A DNA stretch of 41,648 nucleotides from Bacteroidales bacterium (GCA_017465225.1 JAFTWQ010000036.1:1-41648), one strand, 5' to 3'. Positions 8,720-16,818 are shown, counted from the stretch's first letter. Made by a program: numbers and translations. Notes: generated by a model not told the origin, from the sequence alone.

Positions 8720-9994
8720 TTAATATTTTAACTCGTTTACAAGTTTTTCCCTCAAAATGTTGAGCGCGGACGATGCAAAGCGCTCGATATTGCGTTTTCT
8801 GTCGTTTCTGAAGACCATGCTGAAGGTCTCCGTACCCTTGTCGGAGCTGACTCCGATCCATACAAGACCGACCGGTTTTTCTGCACTGCCTCCTCCTGGT
8901 CCTGCAATTCCGGATGTCGCAACTGAATAGTCGCTTCCTGTCAGTTTTCTCACCCCTTCAGCCATTGCCGCAACACATTCCGAGCTTACAGCCCCATTTT
9001 CAGCTATGATTTCTGCCGGAACTCCAAGGACGTTTATCTTGATTTCATTAGCATAGGAGGTCACAGAGCCCAGATAATACTCTGATGCGCCGGGAACAGA
9101 GGTGAATAGTGCCGAGATTGTACCTCCAGTACATGATTCCGCTACGGAAACAGTCTTTCCGGCTCCGGAAAGCATCCTTCCTATGCAGCCCTCAAGCGTA
9201 TCTTCATGGTCGGAATAGAGAGAAGAACCGAGAATAGGGCGTAATTTGGCCAATTCCGCCTCGATACGTGCCTCTTCGTCCTCTTTGTTGCCTCCGTATA
9301 TTGAAAGCCTCAGACGGACTCCTGTGAGGGGATTAGGCAGGTATGCGAGATGCATGTCAGCCGGCAGATTGTCCTCCCACTCCTCAATCATCTTGGCCAA
9401 TGCTGATTCCGCGATGCCGTAAGTCATTACGGTACGATGGTAAATGTCTGATAATGAGTGATGTGCCTTAATGTCTTCCATTATGTCAGGCAATGCGGCC
9501 AAAGCTTCGTAAGGCACTCCGGGAAGGGAATATAACGTAGCTTCATGGCCGAACCTGTCAGCAGGGAACCGGAAGACCATTATAGGGGCTGTACCGCATC
9601 TGTTAGGGATCACTTCACAGGTTTCGGGGACAGAAGCCTGCGCCAGATTGATGTCCAGAATGTCCAGTCCTCTGGAACTCAATATCTTATGGATGATTTC
9701 GAGCTGTCTCTCATCGGTCCTGTAGGCATCTGTTCCGGAGAGGTGGGCGAGTGCAGCCTTGGTTATGTCGTCCTTGGTCGGTCCAAGACCTCCTGTCACG
9801 ATTACGATGTCGTTTTTCGAGACTTCCTGGCCCAGAGAGTTGACTATGACGTCATGATCATCTCCTATGGACAGCATTCGGGTTACCTTGATGCCTAAAG
9901 AGTTGAGAGCCTGCGATATATGTGATGAATTTGTGTCAACGATCTGTCCTATAAGGATTTCGTCGCCTATTGTACAGATTGATGCTTGGGTCAT
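8720..9994 (-). CDS. cinA: CinA family protein: nicotinamide-nucleotide amidohydrolase (competence/damage-inducible)
   Basis: A two-domain protein of 424 residues. The N-terminal half is a MoCF/COG1058 domain (ASICTIGDEILIGQIVDTNS; VTGGLGPTKDDITKAAL), linked to ADP-ribose pyrophosphatase activity in some homologues. The C-terminal half is the PncC/CinA domain (SVAESCTGGTISALFTSVPG; GIAGPGGGSAEKPVGLVWIG), which deamidates nicotinamide mononucleotide in pyridine-nucleotide recycling. Both domains look intact. The start codon overlaps the pyrD stop by four bases (ATGA type), so it is translationally coupled to pyrD. Confidence 0.94.
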   Translation of the reverse strand: MTQASICTIGDEILIGQIVDTNSSHISQALNSLGIKVTRMLSIGDDHDVIVNSLGQEVSKNDIVIVTGGLGPTKDDITKAALAHLSGTDAYRTDERQLEIIHKILSSRGLDILDINLAQASVPETCEVIPNRCGTAPIMVFRFPADRFGHEATLYSLPGVPYEALAALPDIMEDIKAHHSLSDIYHRTVMTYGIAESALAKMIEEWEDNLPADMHLAYLPNPLTGVRLRLSIYGGNKEDEEARIEAELAKLRPILGSSLYSDHEDTLEGCIGRMLSGAGKTVSVAESCTGGTISALFTSVPGASEYYLGSVTSYANEIKINVLGVPAEIIAENGAVSSECVAAMAEGVRKLTGSDYSVATSGIAGPGGGSAEKPVGLVWIGVSSDKGTETFSMVFRNDRKRNIERFASSALNILREKLVNELKY

Positions 9995-11031
9995 TTAGCC
10001 GTATTTTCCAGATATTTGTTGATATTCCTGATGAGAGCAGGGCCTTCATAGATGAAGCCTGAATAGATTTCTACAAGTGATGCACCGGCATCGAGCACTT
10101 CCTTTGCCTGTTCTGGTGTCATGATGCCGCCTACGCCGATTATAGGAAGCTTGCCTTCAGACTTGGCATGTACATATTTGACCAATTCGAGGTTTTTACT
10201 GTATAATGGCGCTCCTGACAGGCCTCCGTTGCCGATTTCCTCTATCTTTTCCTTCGAAATGCTTGTGATTCCGTCACGGCTTCTGGTTGTGTTTCCAGCC
10301 ACTATTCCGTCAATTCCGGAACGGAGACAGTAATCGATGATCTCGTCCAGCTGCTGATGTGACAGATCCGGAGACACTTTAAGGAGTATAGGACGGTAAT
10401 TGTCATAATACATCCTGAGGTCAAGCAGCTTGTCAACAATCTCAGAAAGGAATGTTATGTCCTGTAACGCGGTGAGTCCCACGACGTTAGGGCATGAGAT
10501 GTTGACAACAAACATATCGACGAAATCATAAAGAAGACCGAAAGACTTCTCATAATCCTTTGCGGCATCCTCGTTTATGCTTGTCGTATTCTTTGATATG
10601 TTGGCTGCGACAACTACTTCAGGGCGGACCTTCTTAAGATGCTCTACAGCATTTCTGACTCCTTTGTTATTGATTCCGAAGCGGTTGATGATAGCCTTGT
10701 CACCGGGGATCCTGAAACATCTAGGCTTTGCATTTCCGTCTTGCGGAAGCGGAGTAAGTGAACCTATTTCAACGAATCCGAAGCCGAAATTTGCCATATC
10801 ATTGTAAAATTCACCGTTCTTGTCCAGTCCGCCTGCAAGGCCGACAGGATTCGGGAATCTTATACCGAAAACCTCTCTCTCTAGAGATGGTGTATCTTTT
10901 TTATATACGGCTCTGATGATTGATTGGGCAAATGGAACGTGCCTCAGGAAGGATAGTCCTTTGAAGAGGAGGTTATGTGCCGTCTCCGGGTTGAATTTGA
11001 AAAGGATCGGCTTAAGAAAATGCTTATACAT
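9991..11031 (-). CDS. pyrD: Dihydroorotate dehydrogenase, class 2 (quinone-dependent)
   Basis: FMN enzyme of pyrimidine synthesis that oxidises dihydroorotate to orotate with a quinone acceptor at the inner membrane. The N-terminal amphipathic region (YKHFLKPILFKFNPETAHNL) marks class 2. Then follow NRFGINNKGVRNAVEHL, NISKN, VVNISCPNV (Ser as base), LLKVSPDLSHQQLDEI, GIVAGNTT and PIIGVGGI. I chose the ATG at 11031 (346 residues). An upstream in-frame ATG at 11052 would lie at or before the transcription start predicted from the TATATTTG box at 11054-11061. cinA overlaps its 3' end by four bases. Confidence 0.95.
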   Translation of the reverse strand: MYKHFLKPILFKFNPETAHNLLFKGLSFLRHVPFAQSIIRAVYKKDTPSLEREVFGIRFPNPVGLAGGLDKNGEFYNDMANFGFGFVEIGSLTPLPQDGNAKPRCFRIPGDKAIINRFGINNKGVRNAVEHLKKVRPEVVVAANISKNTTSINEDAAKDYEKSFGLLYDFVDMFVVNISCPNVVGLTALQDITFLSEIVDKLLDLRMYYDNYRPILLKVSPDLSHQQLDEIIDYCLRSGIDGIVAGNTTRSRDGITSISKEKIEEIGNGGLSGAPLYSKNLELVKYVHAKSEGKLPIIGVGGIMTPEQAKEVLDAGASLVEIYSGFIYEGPALIRNINKYLENTAK

Positions 11032-11053
11032 GATCTGATGTTTTATATTCATG

Positions 11054-11061
11054 CAAATATA
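11054..11061 (-). promoter_or_regulatory. Bacteroidota -7 box TATATTTG for pyrD
   Basis: On the minus strand this reads TATATTTG, an exact TAnnTTTG. It lies directly after the U-tract of the xre terminator. Twenty bases upstream is ACTG rather than TTTG, within the terminator stem. The predicted transcript start (about 11047) supports the pyrD ATG at 11031. Confidence 0.55.
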
Positions 11062-11063
11062 CT

Positions 11064-11091
11064 AAAAAAGTACCGCTTAAGCAGTACTTTT
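11064..11091 (-). terminator. Rho-independent terminator after the XRE gene
   Basis: Eleven-base-pair stem (11066-11076 with 11081-11091; one G-U pair in the minus-strand RNA) and TTAA loop, followed on the minus strand by six U residues. It begins one base after the XRE stop codon and separates that gene from pyrD. Confidence 0.8.
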
Positions 11092-11535
11092 CTACATTTC
11101 CTGAAATGTCCCATCATCAAAAAGTATGATGATTTTTGAAACTTTCCTTTGATTTGCAATAGTTTGAACCACTTCATTTAAAGGCTTTATGTCATTTGAG
11201 GATACGACAGTCTCCGTCTTTTCCTCAAACTGTACAGGGAATTGCATTCTCGGAGTGTCTTCTTCATCGATTTCGGGGAAGAGAAGATCCTCAGGAATAT
11301 CCGGTTCTGTTGCGGCTGCAGAGGAATCCTTGTACATTCTGCCTTTACCGAACATCAGCCAATCTATGTTTAGATTGGGGTAGCGCTGCATCATAGCCTT
11401 GATGAAATCGAAGCTTGGATTGTTACGGCCCGACAGGACATGGGAGACGCTTGCGCGTACAACATTGATGCTGTCTGCAAATTGTGCCTGAGTGATGTTT
11501 TCTGCGGCAAGGAATTGTTTTAAACGTGTATTCAT
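11092..11535 (-). CDS. XRE family helix-turn-helix transcriptional regulator
   Basis: A 147-residue DNA-binding protein. Residues about 5-60 form a Cro/C1-type HTH (ITQAQFADSINVVRASVSHV as helices 2-3, then LSGRNNPSFDFIKAMM), followed by NIDWLMFGKGRMY, a frequent end of this domain in Bacteroidota. The middle (about 70-105) is acidic and proline-containing, probably a linker. The C-terminus (about 115-147) is a short hydrophobic segment that may dimerise. It is not a phage-type repressor with a LexA-like protease domain. It faces away from queA across a 0.5 kb AT-rich region, and the -7 box of its own promoter lies inside a TTACA-N2-TGTAA palindrome, which suggests autoregulation. Targets are unknown. 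Confidence 0.88.
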   Translation of the reverse strand: MNTRLKQFLAAENITQAQFADSINVVRASVSHVLSGRNNPSFDFIKAMMQRYPNLNIDWLMFGKGRMYKDSSAAATEPDIPEDLLFPEIDEEDTPRMQFPVQFEEKTETVVSSNDIKPLNEVVQTIANQRKVSKIIILFDDGTFQEM

Positions 11536-11552
11536 GATTGTTTACAATGACG

Positions 11553-11587
11553 TTACAAATGTAATATATAAAAATGAGAAATGCAAC
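11553..11587 (-). promoter_or_regulatory. Promoter of the XRE gene with overlapping palindrome
   Basis: The minus strand has GTTG at 11587-11584, a 20-base spacer and a -7 box TACATTTG (11563-11556). The box sits inside the near-palindrome TTACAAATGTAA (11553-11564), a plausible operator for the regulator itself. The same 12 bases occur in inverse orientation at 11963-11974. Confidence 0.5.
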
Positions 11588-11962
11588 ACTTGTTTTGATT
11601 CAAAGATGTAACCGGAAGGGGAGTGCGAGGTGATTCTACTACTGAAAAATACTTTATATAGCATAGTATAAATATTTGATTATTAGTATTAAAATGGTAT
11701 GTAAAATGTCTAGAATTATCATTTTTGCCCTATAAACCACCCTAAAACCATAAAGTTACTGATCGTAGTTATATAGAATGTTTATGTAGTAATATATAAT
11801 ATGCTGATTATTAAACAATAAGCAAGAATAAATAATAGTTATAAGAAAATATTATATCACATAAATTCATGTTGCGTAAATTATGACAAATAAGTGAATT
11901 CATTAGTAATCAAGTTACAAACATTTACATAGATAAACACAAATGTGATTCAATTATGTAAA

Positions 11963-11974
11963 TTACATTTGTAA
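11963..11974. promoter_or_regulatory. Palindromic site TTACATTTGTAA upstream of queA
   Basis: Exact inverse of the site overlapping the XRE promoter; the shared word extends to 13 bases (ATTACATTTGTAA). It contains TACATTTG on the plus strand, so it may also be a -7 box, but no TTTG lies at the right distance upstream. Operator or alternative promoter; undecided. Confidence 0.4.
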
Positions 11975-11984
11975 ACAGGGACAA

Positions 11985-12017
11985 TTTAGGAAATAAGAGT
12001 TGAATTGATTATTTTTG
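11985..12017 (+). promoter_or_regulatory. Promoter of queA (TTTA-N21-TATTTTTG)
   Basis: A -7 box TATTTTTG (12010-12017) with TTTA 21 bases upstream (11985-11988). Transcription would start near 12024, downstream of a possible TTG start at 12005, so queA should start at the ATG at 12038. Confidence 0.55.
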
Positions 12018-12037
12018 CAGATCAAAAGAAGAAACAG

Positions 12038-13246
12038 ATGTTACCTGATATACGAATAGAAGATTTCACCTATGAACTGCCTGACGATCGTATTGCCAAA
12101 TATCCGTTGAAATATCGCGATTCGTCACAGTTGCTTTCCTATAAGGACGGAAATATTGATAAGAGATCGTTTTCCGGAATCTCTGAATTGATCCCGGATG
12201 ATTCCCTTATGATATTCAATGATACCAAAGTAGTTCCGGCGAGGCTTCATTTCCAGCGCCCTACCGGTGCTCATATCGAGATTTTCTGTCTTGAACCGGT
12301 GCAGCCTGAGGAATATGTAAGCATGTTCGCCGTTACCGGTTCATGCAGGTGGAAATGTATAGTCGGGAATATAAAGAGATGGAAGAATGACACTCTGACC
12401 TTATATAATCCGATGGCTGACAGGAGGATAGAGGAGATGGGGCTTAAGGCTGACCTTATTGAAAGAGTCGGTGAAACATCCGTTATCGAATTTTCGTGGG
12501 ATATTGATGCTCCATTTTCGCAGGTACTTGAGGTCTGCGGCACAGTCCCAATTCCGCCGTATCTCAACAGAAATACTGAGGATGTGGATCTGGAACGTTA
12601 TCAGACCCTCTATGCGCGTTACAGGGGCTCTGTTGCGGCTCCTACTGCCGGACTTCATTTTACTGAGAATGTGCTTGAGTCGATCAGAAAGAAAGGCGTC
12701 GTGACGGATACCGTATGCCTTCATGTGGGAGCCGGCACTTTCCTTCCTGTGAAGAGTTCGCTTGTTGCAGAGCATACGATGCACAGGGAGCCTTTTGTAG
12801 TCACTCTTGAATTGCTGGAAAGGCTGATCGAGCGTAAAGGAAAGGTTGTAGCTGTAGGAACAACGTCAGTCAGGACTCTTGAATCACTTTATTATGCAGG
12901 CGTCAGCTGTATAGAAAATGGCAGACCGGAAGATGTGGGTCAATGGGATCCGTATTCAAGAGAGTATGATTATCCTATAGATGAGGCTCTTAAGGCTATT
13001 GTCGATTATCTGAAGGCTAACGGCTTGAAGGAACTCAAGATCGGGACACGTATCATAATAGTCCCTGGTTTCCGTTTCCGCCTCGTGGATATCCTCGTCA
13101 CTAATTTCCATCAGCCACAGAGTACGCTTCTGCTCCTTATCTCGGCATTCGTTGACGGAAATTGGAGGAGAATCTACGATTATGCCCTTGCAAATGATTT
13201 CCGTTTCCTGAGTTATGGAGACAGCTCTATTCTTTTCAGAAGGTAG
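12038..13246 (+). CDS. queA: S-adenosylmethionine:tRNA ribosyltransferase-isomerase
   Basis: Enzyme of queuosine synthesis that transfers the ribosyl part of SAM to preQ1 in tRNA, giving epoxyqueuosine. Motifs in order: DFTYELPDDRIAKYPL, IFNDTKVVPARL, RYQTLYARYRGSVAAPTAGL, FTENVLESI, CLHVGAGTFLPVK, VGTTSVRTLESL and TNFHQPQSTLLLLISAF. At 402 residues it is longer than E. coli QueA (about 356); the extra length falls in the middle, as is usual for Bacteroidota versions. The start is set by the promoter at 11985-12017. It stands alone, with an independent promoter for the next gene. Confidence 0.96.
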   Translation: MLPDIRIEDFTYELPDDRIAKYPLKYRDSSQLLSYKDGNIDKRSFSGISELIPDDSLMIFNDTKVVPARLHFQRPTGAHIEIFCLEPVQPEEYVSMFAVTGSCRWKCIVGNIKRWKNDTLTLYNPMADRRIEEMGLKADLIERVGETSVIEFSWDIDAPFSQVLEVCGTVPIPPYLNRNTEDVDLERYQTLYARYRGSVAAPTAGLHFTENVLESIRKKGVVTDTVCLHVGAGTFLPVKSSLVAEHTMHREPFVVTLELLERLIERKGKVVAVGTTSVRTLESLYYAGVSCIENGRPEDVGQWDPYSREYDYPIDEALKAIVDYLKANGLKELKIGTRIIIVPGFRFRLVDILVTNFHQPQSTLLLLISAFVDGNWRRIYDYALANDFRFLSYGDSSILFRR

Positions 13247-13277
13247 AAATTTGTGTCCTACATGGGATAGTCTGATA

Positions 13278-13308
13278 TTTGCTATTTTCAGAAAAGATTA
13301 TAAATTTG
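13278..13308 (+). promoter_or_regulatory. Consensus Bacteroidota promoter (TTTG-N19-TAAATTTG)
   Basis: TTTG at 13278-13281, a 19-base spacer and TAAATTTG at 13301-13308. The start site should be near 13315, 25 bases before the ATG of the acyltransferase-like gene. One of the two best promoter matches in the window. Confidence 0.8.
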
Positions 13309-13339
13309 CAGATTGTACTAATGTTTATACCTTATAATC

Positions 13340-14512
13340 ATGGTTGATTTATCTGAATTCGAGAGCATCAGCCCCTATACTGATGCCGAAGCTGCCGAGG
13401 CGTTGAGCAAGCTGGCGGAATATCCGCTTCTTGCAGGTGTGTCTCAGCAGTTCTTTCCGGAAGAATCTCCGGATTTCCTGAAGAATCTGCTCAAAAATAT
13501 AAAGACGATTGATGAATTCCAGGTACTTGTAATGCAGAAGTTCGTGCGCTGGGTGATTGAACATACGGCTCACAATTTCTCTTATGACGGAATTTCCAAC
13601 ATTGATCCTGACAAGAAATTCCTTGCCTTGTCAAACCACAGGGATATCATCCTTGATCCGGCGATCACACAGCTCGTTCTTTATAATAATGGTATACCGA
13701 TGACTGAAATCGCTGTTGGTGATAATCTTATCACCAACAAGACGATCGAGTATCTCATCAGGTCGAACCGTATGATAAAGGTCGTACGTGGAATTACCGC
13801 GAGAGAGCTTTATCTTTCATCCCAGCTCCTTTCGAAGTATATCCGTCTGAATGTGACCGAGCAGAGAAGTTCCATCTGGCTTGCCCAGAGACAGGGCCGT
13901 ACAAAGAACGGTTACGATGTTACGGAGCAGGGCCTGCTCAAGATGCTCGACATGAGCGGTACTGGTGATTTCCAGAAGAATTTCGAGGAGCTGAACATCA
14001 TTCCGATGAGCATCTCATACGAAATCGAACCATGCGACATCCTCAAGGCGCGCGAGCTCGTGATTTCACGCAAGCATAAATATGTGAAGGCCGAAGGCGA
14101 GGACCTCAACAGCATCATGGTCGGTATCATGAGCCAGAAGGGCAATATCCATCTTAACATCGGCAAGCCTCTTACAAGCGAGGAGATTGCAGAAGCTGCT
14201 CTCTGCGACAAGAATGACCGTTACCAGAAGATCAGACATGCTGTCGACATCCGCGTGATCGAGGGATATAAGCTCTGGAAGAACAATTATATCGCTTACG
14301 ATATCGCCAATCATTCTTTCAAGTATTCTGACAAGTACGACGCTGCTGATGTGGAAAAGTTCGTGGCATATATGGAGCATCAGCTTGATACCGTCGAGCC
14401 AGAGGTCAACAGGGATGATCTCAGAAGAGTATTCCTTGATATATACGCCAATTCTGTCGTTACCAAGGAACTCCTTGAAAAAGAAAGGATTACGGGGGGG
14501 ATTCTTCTCTAA
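13340..14512 (+). CDS. 1-acyl-glycerol-3-phosphate acyltransferase-like (PlsC/PlsB superfamily) protein
   Basis: A 390-residue protein without a transmembrane helix. The core motif is LALSNHRDIILDPA (His100, Asp102, Asp106), resembling the acyltransferase NHxxxxD signature but with spacing HX5D instead of the usual HX4D. Further family-like elements are VGDNLITNKTIEYLIRSNRM, KVVRGITAREL and IWLAQRQGRTKNGYD, which match the substrate-binding blocks FxxRxG and EGTRS-like positions. Bacteroidota commonly carry such a protein annotated as acyltransferase; substrate and acyl donor are unproven. It has its own consensus promoter and a strong terminator, so it is a single-gene unit. Confidence 0.72.
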   Translation: MVDLSEFESISPYTDAEAAEALSKLAEYPLLAGVSQQFFPEESPDFLKNLLKNIKTIDEFQVLVMQKFVRWVIEHTAHNFSYDGISNIDPDKKFLALSNHRDIILDPAITQLVLYNNGIPMTEIAVGDNLITNKTIEYLIRSNRMIKVVRGITARELYLSSQLLSKYIRLNVTEQRSSIWLAQRQGRTKNGYDVTEQGLLKMLDMSGTGDFQKNFEELNIIPMSISYEIEPCDILKARELVISRKHKYVKAEGEDLNSIMVGIMSQKGNIHLNIGKPLTSEEIAEAALCDKNDRYQKIRHAVDIRVIEGYKLWKNNYIAYDIANHSFKYSDKYDAADVEKFVAYMEHQLDTVEPEVNRDDLRRVFLDIYANSVVTKELLEKERITGGILL

Positions 14513-14533
14513 GGAAACCTTCAAGCAAAACAA

Positions 14534-14565
14534 AAGGCCAGCTTCGTGATGATGAAGCTGGCCTT
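14534..14565. terminator. Bidirectional terminator between acyltransferase-like gene and mscS
   Basis: Perfect 12-bp stem AAGGCCAGCTTC / GAAGCTGGCCTT (14534-14545, 14554-14565) with an 8-base loop. It is followed by ATCTTTATT on the plus strand and by TTTGTTTTGC on the minus strand, so it can stop transcription of both convergent units. Confidence 0.9.
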
Positions 14566-14584
14566 ATCTTTATTCCGGAAAGAA

Positions 14585-15502
14585 TCAGTCCTGATGGACA
14601 TGCACATCCATCTGAGGGAACGGGAACTTGATGCCGTTCTTCGGCAGTTCCTCATAAATCTTCTCGTTCATCTGGAAATTCACGTCCCAGTAGTCTGACG
14701 AGTGAACCCATCCTCTCATTACGAAGTTGATGCTGCTGTCAGAAAGGGCGCTGAGGGCTACAAACGGATCGGCAGGAGCTCCTTTGGCTATATTGAGTAT
14801 TCTTATGTCGCTTTTAAGAAGTCCCATGAGCACTGTCTTGGTCTCCTCGACCGATGCTCCATATTCAACCGAAACTGTCCAGTCAACGCGTCGCATCTGA
14901 TTCTGCGAGTAGTTGTTTACGGTGCCGTTAGACAAGGCTCCGTTAGGGATGATGATGCATCTGTTGTCAACTGTAGTAAGCTTGGTGCTGACGATGTTGA
15001 CTTCAGTGACTGTTCCTTCATAGCCCTGGGCCTGGATGTAGTCTCCAGCCTTGAATGGCTTGAATGCAATGATCATCATGCCGCCAGCAAAATTCTGGAC
15101 AGTACCGTTAAGGGCCATACCGATGGCCATGCCACCACCTGCAAGCAGTGCTGCAATTGAAGTCGTGTCAATGCCTACAGCTCCGATAGTTATGATTATA
15201 AGTATGACTGTAAGAGCGATGCTGATGATGCTCTGTACAAATGATGCGATGGCTGCATCTGTCTTCTTTCTTGCGAATACTCTGGCAACGATTCCCTTGA
15301 TTTTTCTGATTGCCCAGGCGCCGATAAGGTAGATGGCAAGGGCGGCCAGTACTTTCAGTCCGAAAGAAACGGCCTTGTCCAGAAGTTCAGACAAGAGATC
15401 GGTGACTGTAGTTGTGGAGAGCTTTTCTGCTACTGCAGCAAGCTCCTGCTGAACATCGAGTGAATCGATTGGTTGTGTCTGTAATAAGTTATTGAATCTC
15501 AT
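14585..15502 (-). CDS. mscS: Small-conductance mechanosensitive channel, MscS family
   Basis: A 305-residue inner-membrane channel that releases ions and solutes upon hypo-osmotic shock. About 40 N-terminal residues precede three transmembrane helices; the pore helix TM3 contains the Gly/Ala-rich GGGMAIGMALNGTVQNFAGG. The cytosolic beta domain has FKAGDYIQAQGYEGTVTEVN and IIIPNGALSNGTVNNYS. The size is close to E. coli MscS (286). It is the last gene of the minus-strand operon, 14 bases behind cysteate synthase, and ends just before the bidirectional terminator. Confidence 0.94.
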   Translation of the reverse strand: MRFNNLLQTQPIDSLDVQQELAAVAEKLSTTTVTDLLSELLDKAVSFGLKVLAALAIYLIGAWAIRKIKGIVARVFARKKTDAAIASFVQSIISIALTVILIIITIGAVGIDTTSIAALLAGGGMAIGMALNGTVQNFAGGMMIIAFKPFKAGDYIQAQGYEGTVTEVNIVSTKLTTVDNRCIIIPNGALSNGTVNNYSQNQMRRVDWTVSVEYGASVEETKTVLMGLLKSDIRILNIAKGAPADPFVALSALSDSSINFVMRGWVHSSDYWDVNFQMNEKIYEELPKNGIKFPFPQMDVHVHQD

Positions 15503-15516
15503 TCTTTTATAGGGTT

Positions 15517-16806
15517 TTAATTAAACAATTGCTCTACCATGTCTATTATTTCCTGTTCAGGAAGTTCCGGGTCGATCACAAGATGAGGCTTAGCGTAGAA
15601 TATCTCACCTTCCGATTTTGCACGTTCCTCTCCTGCTCCTGTGATATTGAGCATGATCACGTCATCTTTTCCGACCACACCTTCCTTTGCAGCCTGTGCC
15701 AATGATGCGACAGCAACGGCAGCGGCGTTATGGATATCGATTCCTTCGAGTTCGAGGAATTTTGCCTGCCATGCATGCAGCTCGTCGTTTGTTACCTTAA
15801 AGATATCTCCGCCTGCGTCCTCAAGTGCATCATAGAGACCTCCGGCGATCGGATAAGGTGGCTTTCTGTTCGAAAGAACCTTTGCGTCGATGATGGCTGC
15901 AGCCTTTCTTGCCTCGTCCGGAGTCATTGGAACGAGGGATCTCGAATGCTTCTTCCATGAATCGTACATGATCGTAAACGGATCATTCTGAGATGGATAC
16001 AGCTTCATCTTGTGGGTTCCATACCTGCCGTCTTCAATGAGCCTGAGGTTGTTCTCCCATGCCGCGATCGTACCGGTACCGCTTCCGATTGCCTGGAAAT
16101 ATGCATCCGGAATCTTTCCTATGACTTCGACTGCCGAGAGAAGGGTTGTGCCCATTCCGTCACGTCTGGCTACATTCTTGGCGCCGCCTTCCGCCATGAA
16201 CATGCTGCTTTTGCATGCGATGTCAGAAAGAGCGATTGCATCGAAATAGTCAGAGCCTTTAGGAGATGCGATGATCTTGACGCAGTCGTTTAATGGCTTC
16301 TTGAACCACAGTGCATTGATGTTGTCTTCCGGGATAGAAAGAAGCAGAGGAATATTGTTGTCGGAACATACTTTTGCAAAAGCACGAGCTGTGTTGCCTG
16401 CAGAGGCAACCACGAGAACCTTTTCATTGTCCTCAGGCAGTCTCGCACATACGGAATAGGCCTCTGTCTCCTTGAACGAGCATGTCTCCATTCGCGCGCC
16501 TTTCTCCGGGCAATAGCCTGATACTGTGATATATAGGTTGTTTAGTCCGAGTTCTGCAGCAAGCTTTTCCGACTTGTATGTGACAGGAGCGCATGATCCA
16601 GCAAGCGTCCTTCTTACAGGAAGCCAGTCGGCATATCTGTAGAATCCGTCAAGATCCGCTCGCGGGTTGTACTCCTTGGTTTCATAGACAGCCCTGACAA
16701 GGCTTGGAGTTGATGATTCCGGGTCGGCAAGTGTCCAGCCCATGTCCTCGAATGTCCTGCCGTCAGCGCAGTTCATTAATGTGTACTTGGTCGGTTTGAA
16801 TGTCAT
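15517..16806 (-). CDS. Cysteate synthase (threonine-synthase-like PLP enzyme)
   Basis: A 429-residue fold-type II PLP enzyme. The PLP lysine is expected at Lys112 (TCSFKETEA), Asn138 in VVASAGNTARAF contacts PLP, and the phosphate loop is GSGTGTIAAWE (241-251). Automated annotation may say threonine synthase. However, the blocks WLPV, VTYKSEKLAAELGL, SGYCPEKGA, GGAKNVARRDGMGT and RKPPYPIAGGLYDAL match what I know of the cysteate synthase family (phosphoserine plus sulfite gives L-cysteate and phosphate) of Methanosarcina and Bacteroidota. In Bacteroidota cysteate feeds the sulfonolipid capnine, and in methanogens coenzyme M. It lies 12 bases behind the HdrD-like gene. The substrate is inferred from family resemblance, not proven. 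Confidence 0.78.
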   Translation of the reverse strand: MTFKPTKYTLMNCADGRTFEDMGWTLADPESSTPSLVRAVYETKEYNPRADLDGFYRYADWLPVRRTLAGSCAPVTYKSEKLAAELGLNNLYITVSGYCPEKGARMETCSFKETEAYSVCARLPEDNEKVLVVASAGNTARAFAKVCSDNNIPLLLSIPEDNINALWFKKPLNDCVKIIASPKGSDYFDAIALSDIACKSSMFMAEGGAKNVARRDGMGTTLLSAVEVIGKIPDAYFQAIGSGTGTIAAWENNLRLIEDGRYGTHKMKLYPSQNDPFTIMYDSWKKHSRSLVPMTPDEARKAAAIIDAKVLSNRKPPYPIAGGLYDALEDAGGDIFKVTNDELHAWQAKFLELEGIDIHNAAAVAVASLAQAAKEGVVGKDDVIMLNITGAGEERAKSEGEIFYAKPHLVIDPELPEQEIIDMVEQLFN

Positions 16807-16818
16807 GGTTTATGTTTT

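Larger units (their letters stand above)
11536..12037. other. AT-rich intergenic regulatory region between the XRE gene and queA
   Basis: About 500 bases with no credible ORF and clearly higher AT content than the flanking genes. It holds repeated TTACA/TGTAA half sites: around 11541-11546, 11553-11564, 11605-11609, 11914-11930 (GTTACAAACATTTACAT) and 11956-11974. The centre (11640-11880) is almost pure A/T with TATA-rich runs and no obvious hairpin. A small RNA or regulator-binding tract is possible, but I cannot identify one. Confidence 0.5.

Noticed and set aside
12005-12037. TTG start giving an 11-residue extension of QueA
   Set aside because: The extension overlaps the promoter -7 box and does not resemble QueA N-termini.
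15517-16806. Threonine synthase
   Set aside because: Same fold and general motifs, but the specific blocks fit cysteate synthase better; kept as the alternative.
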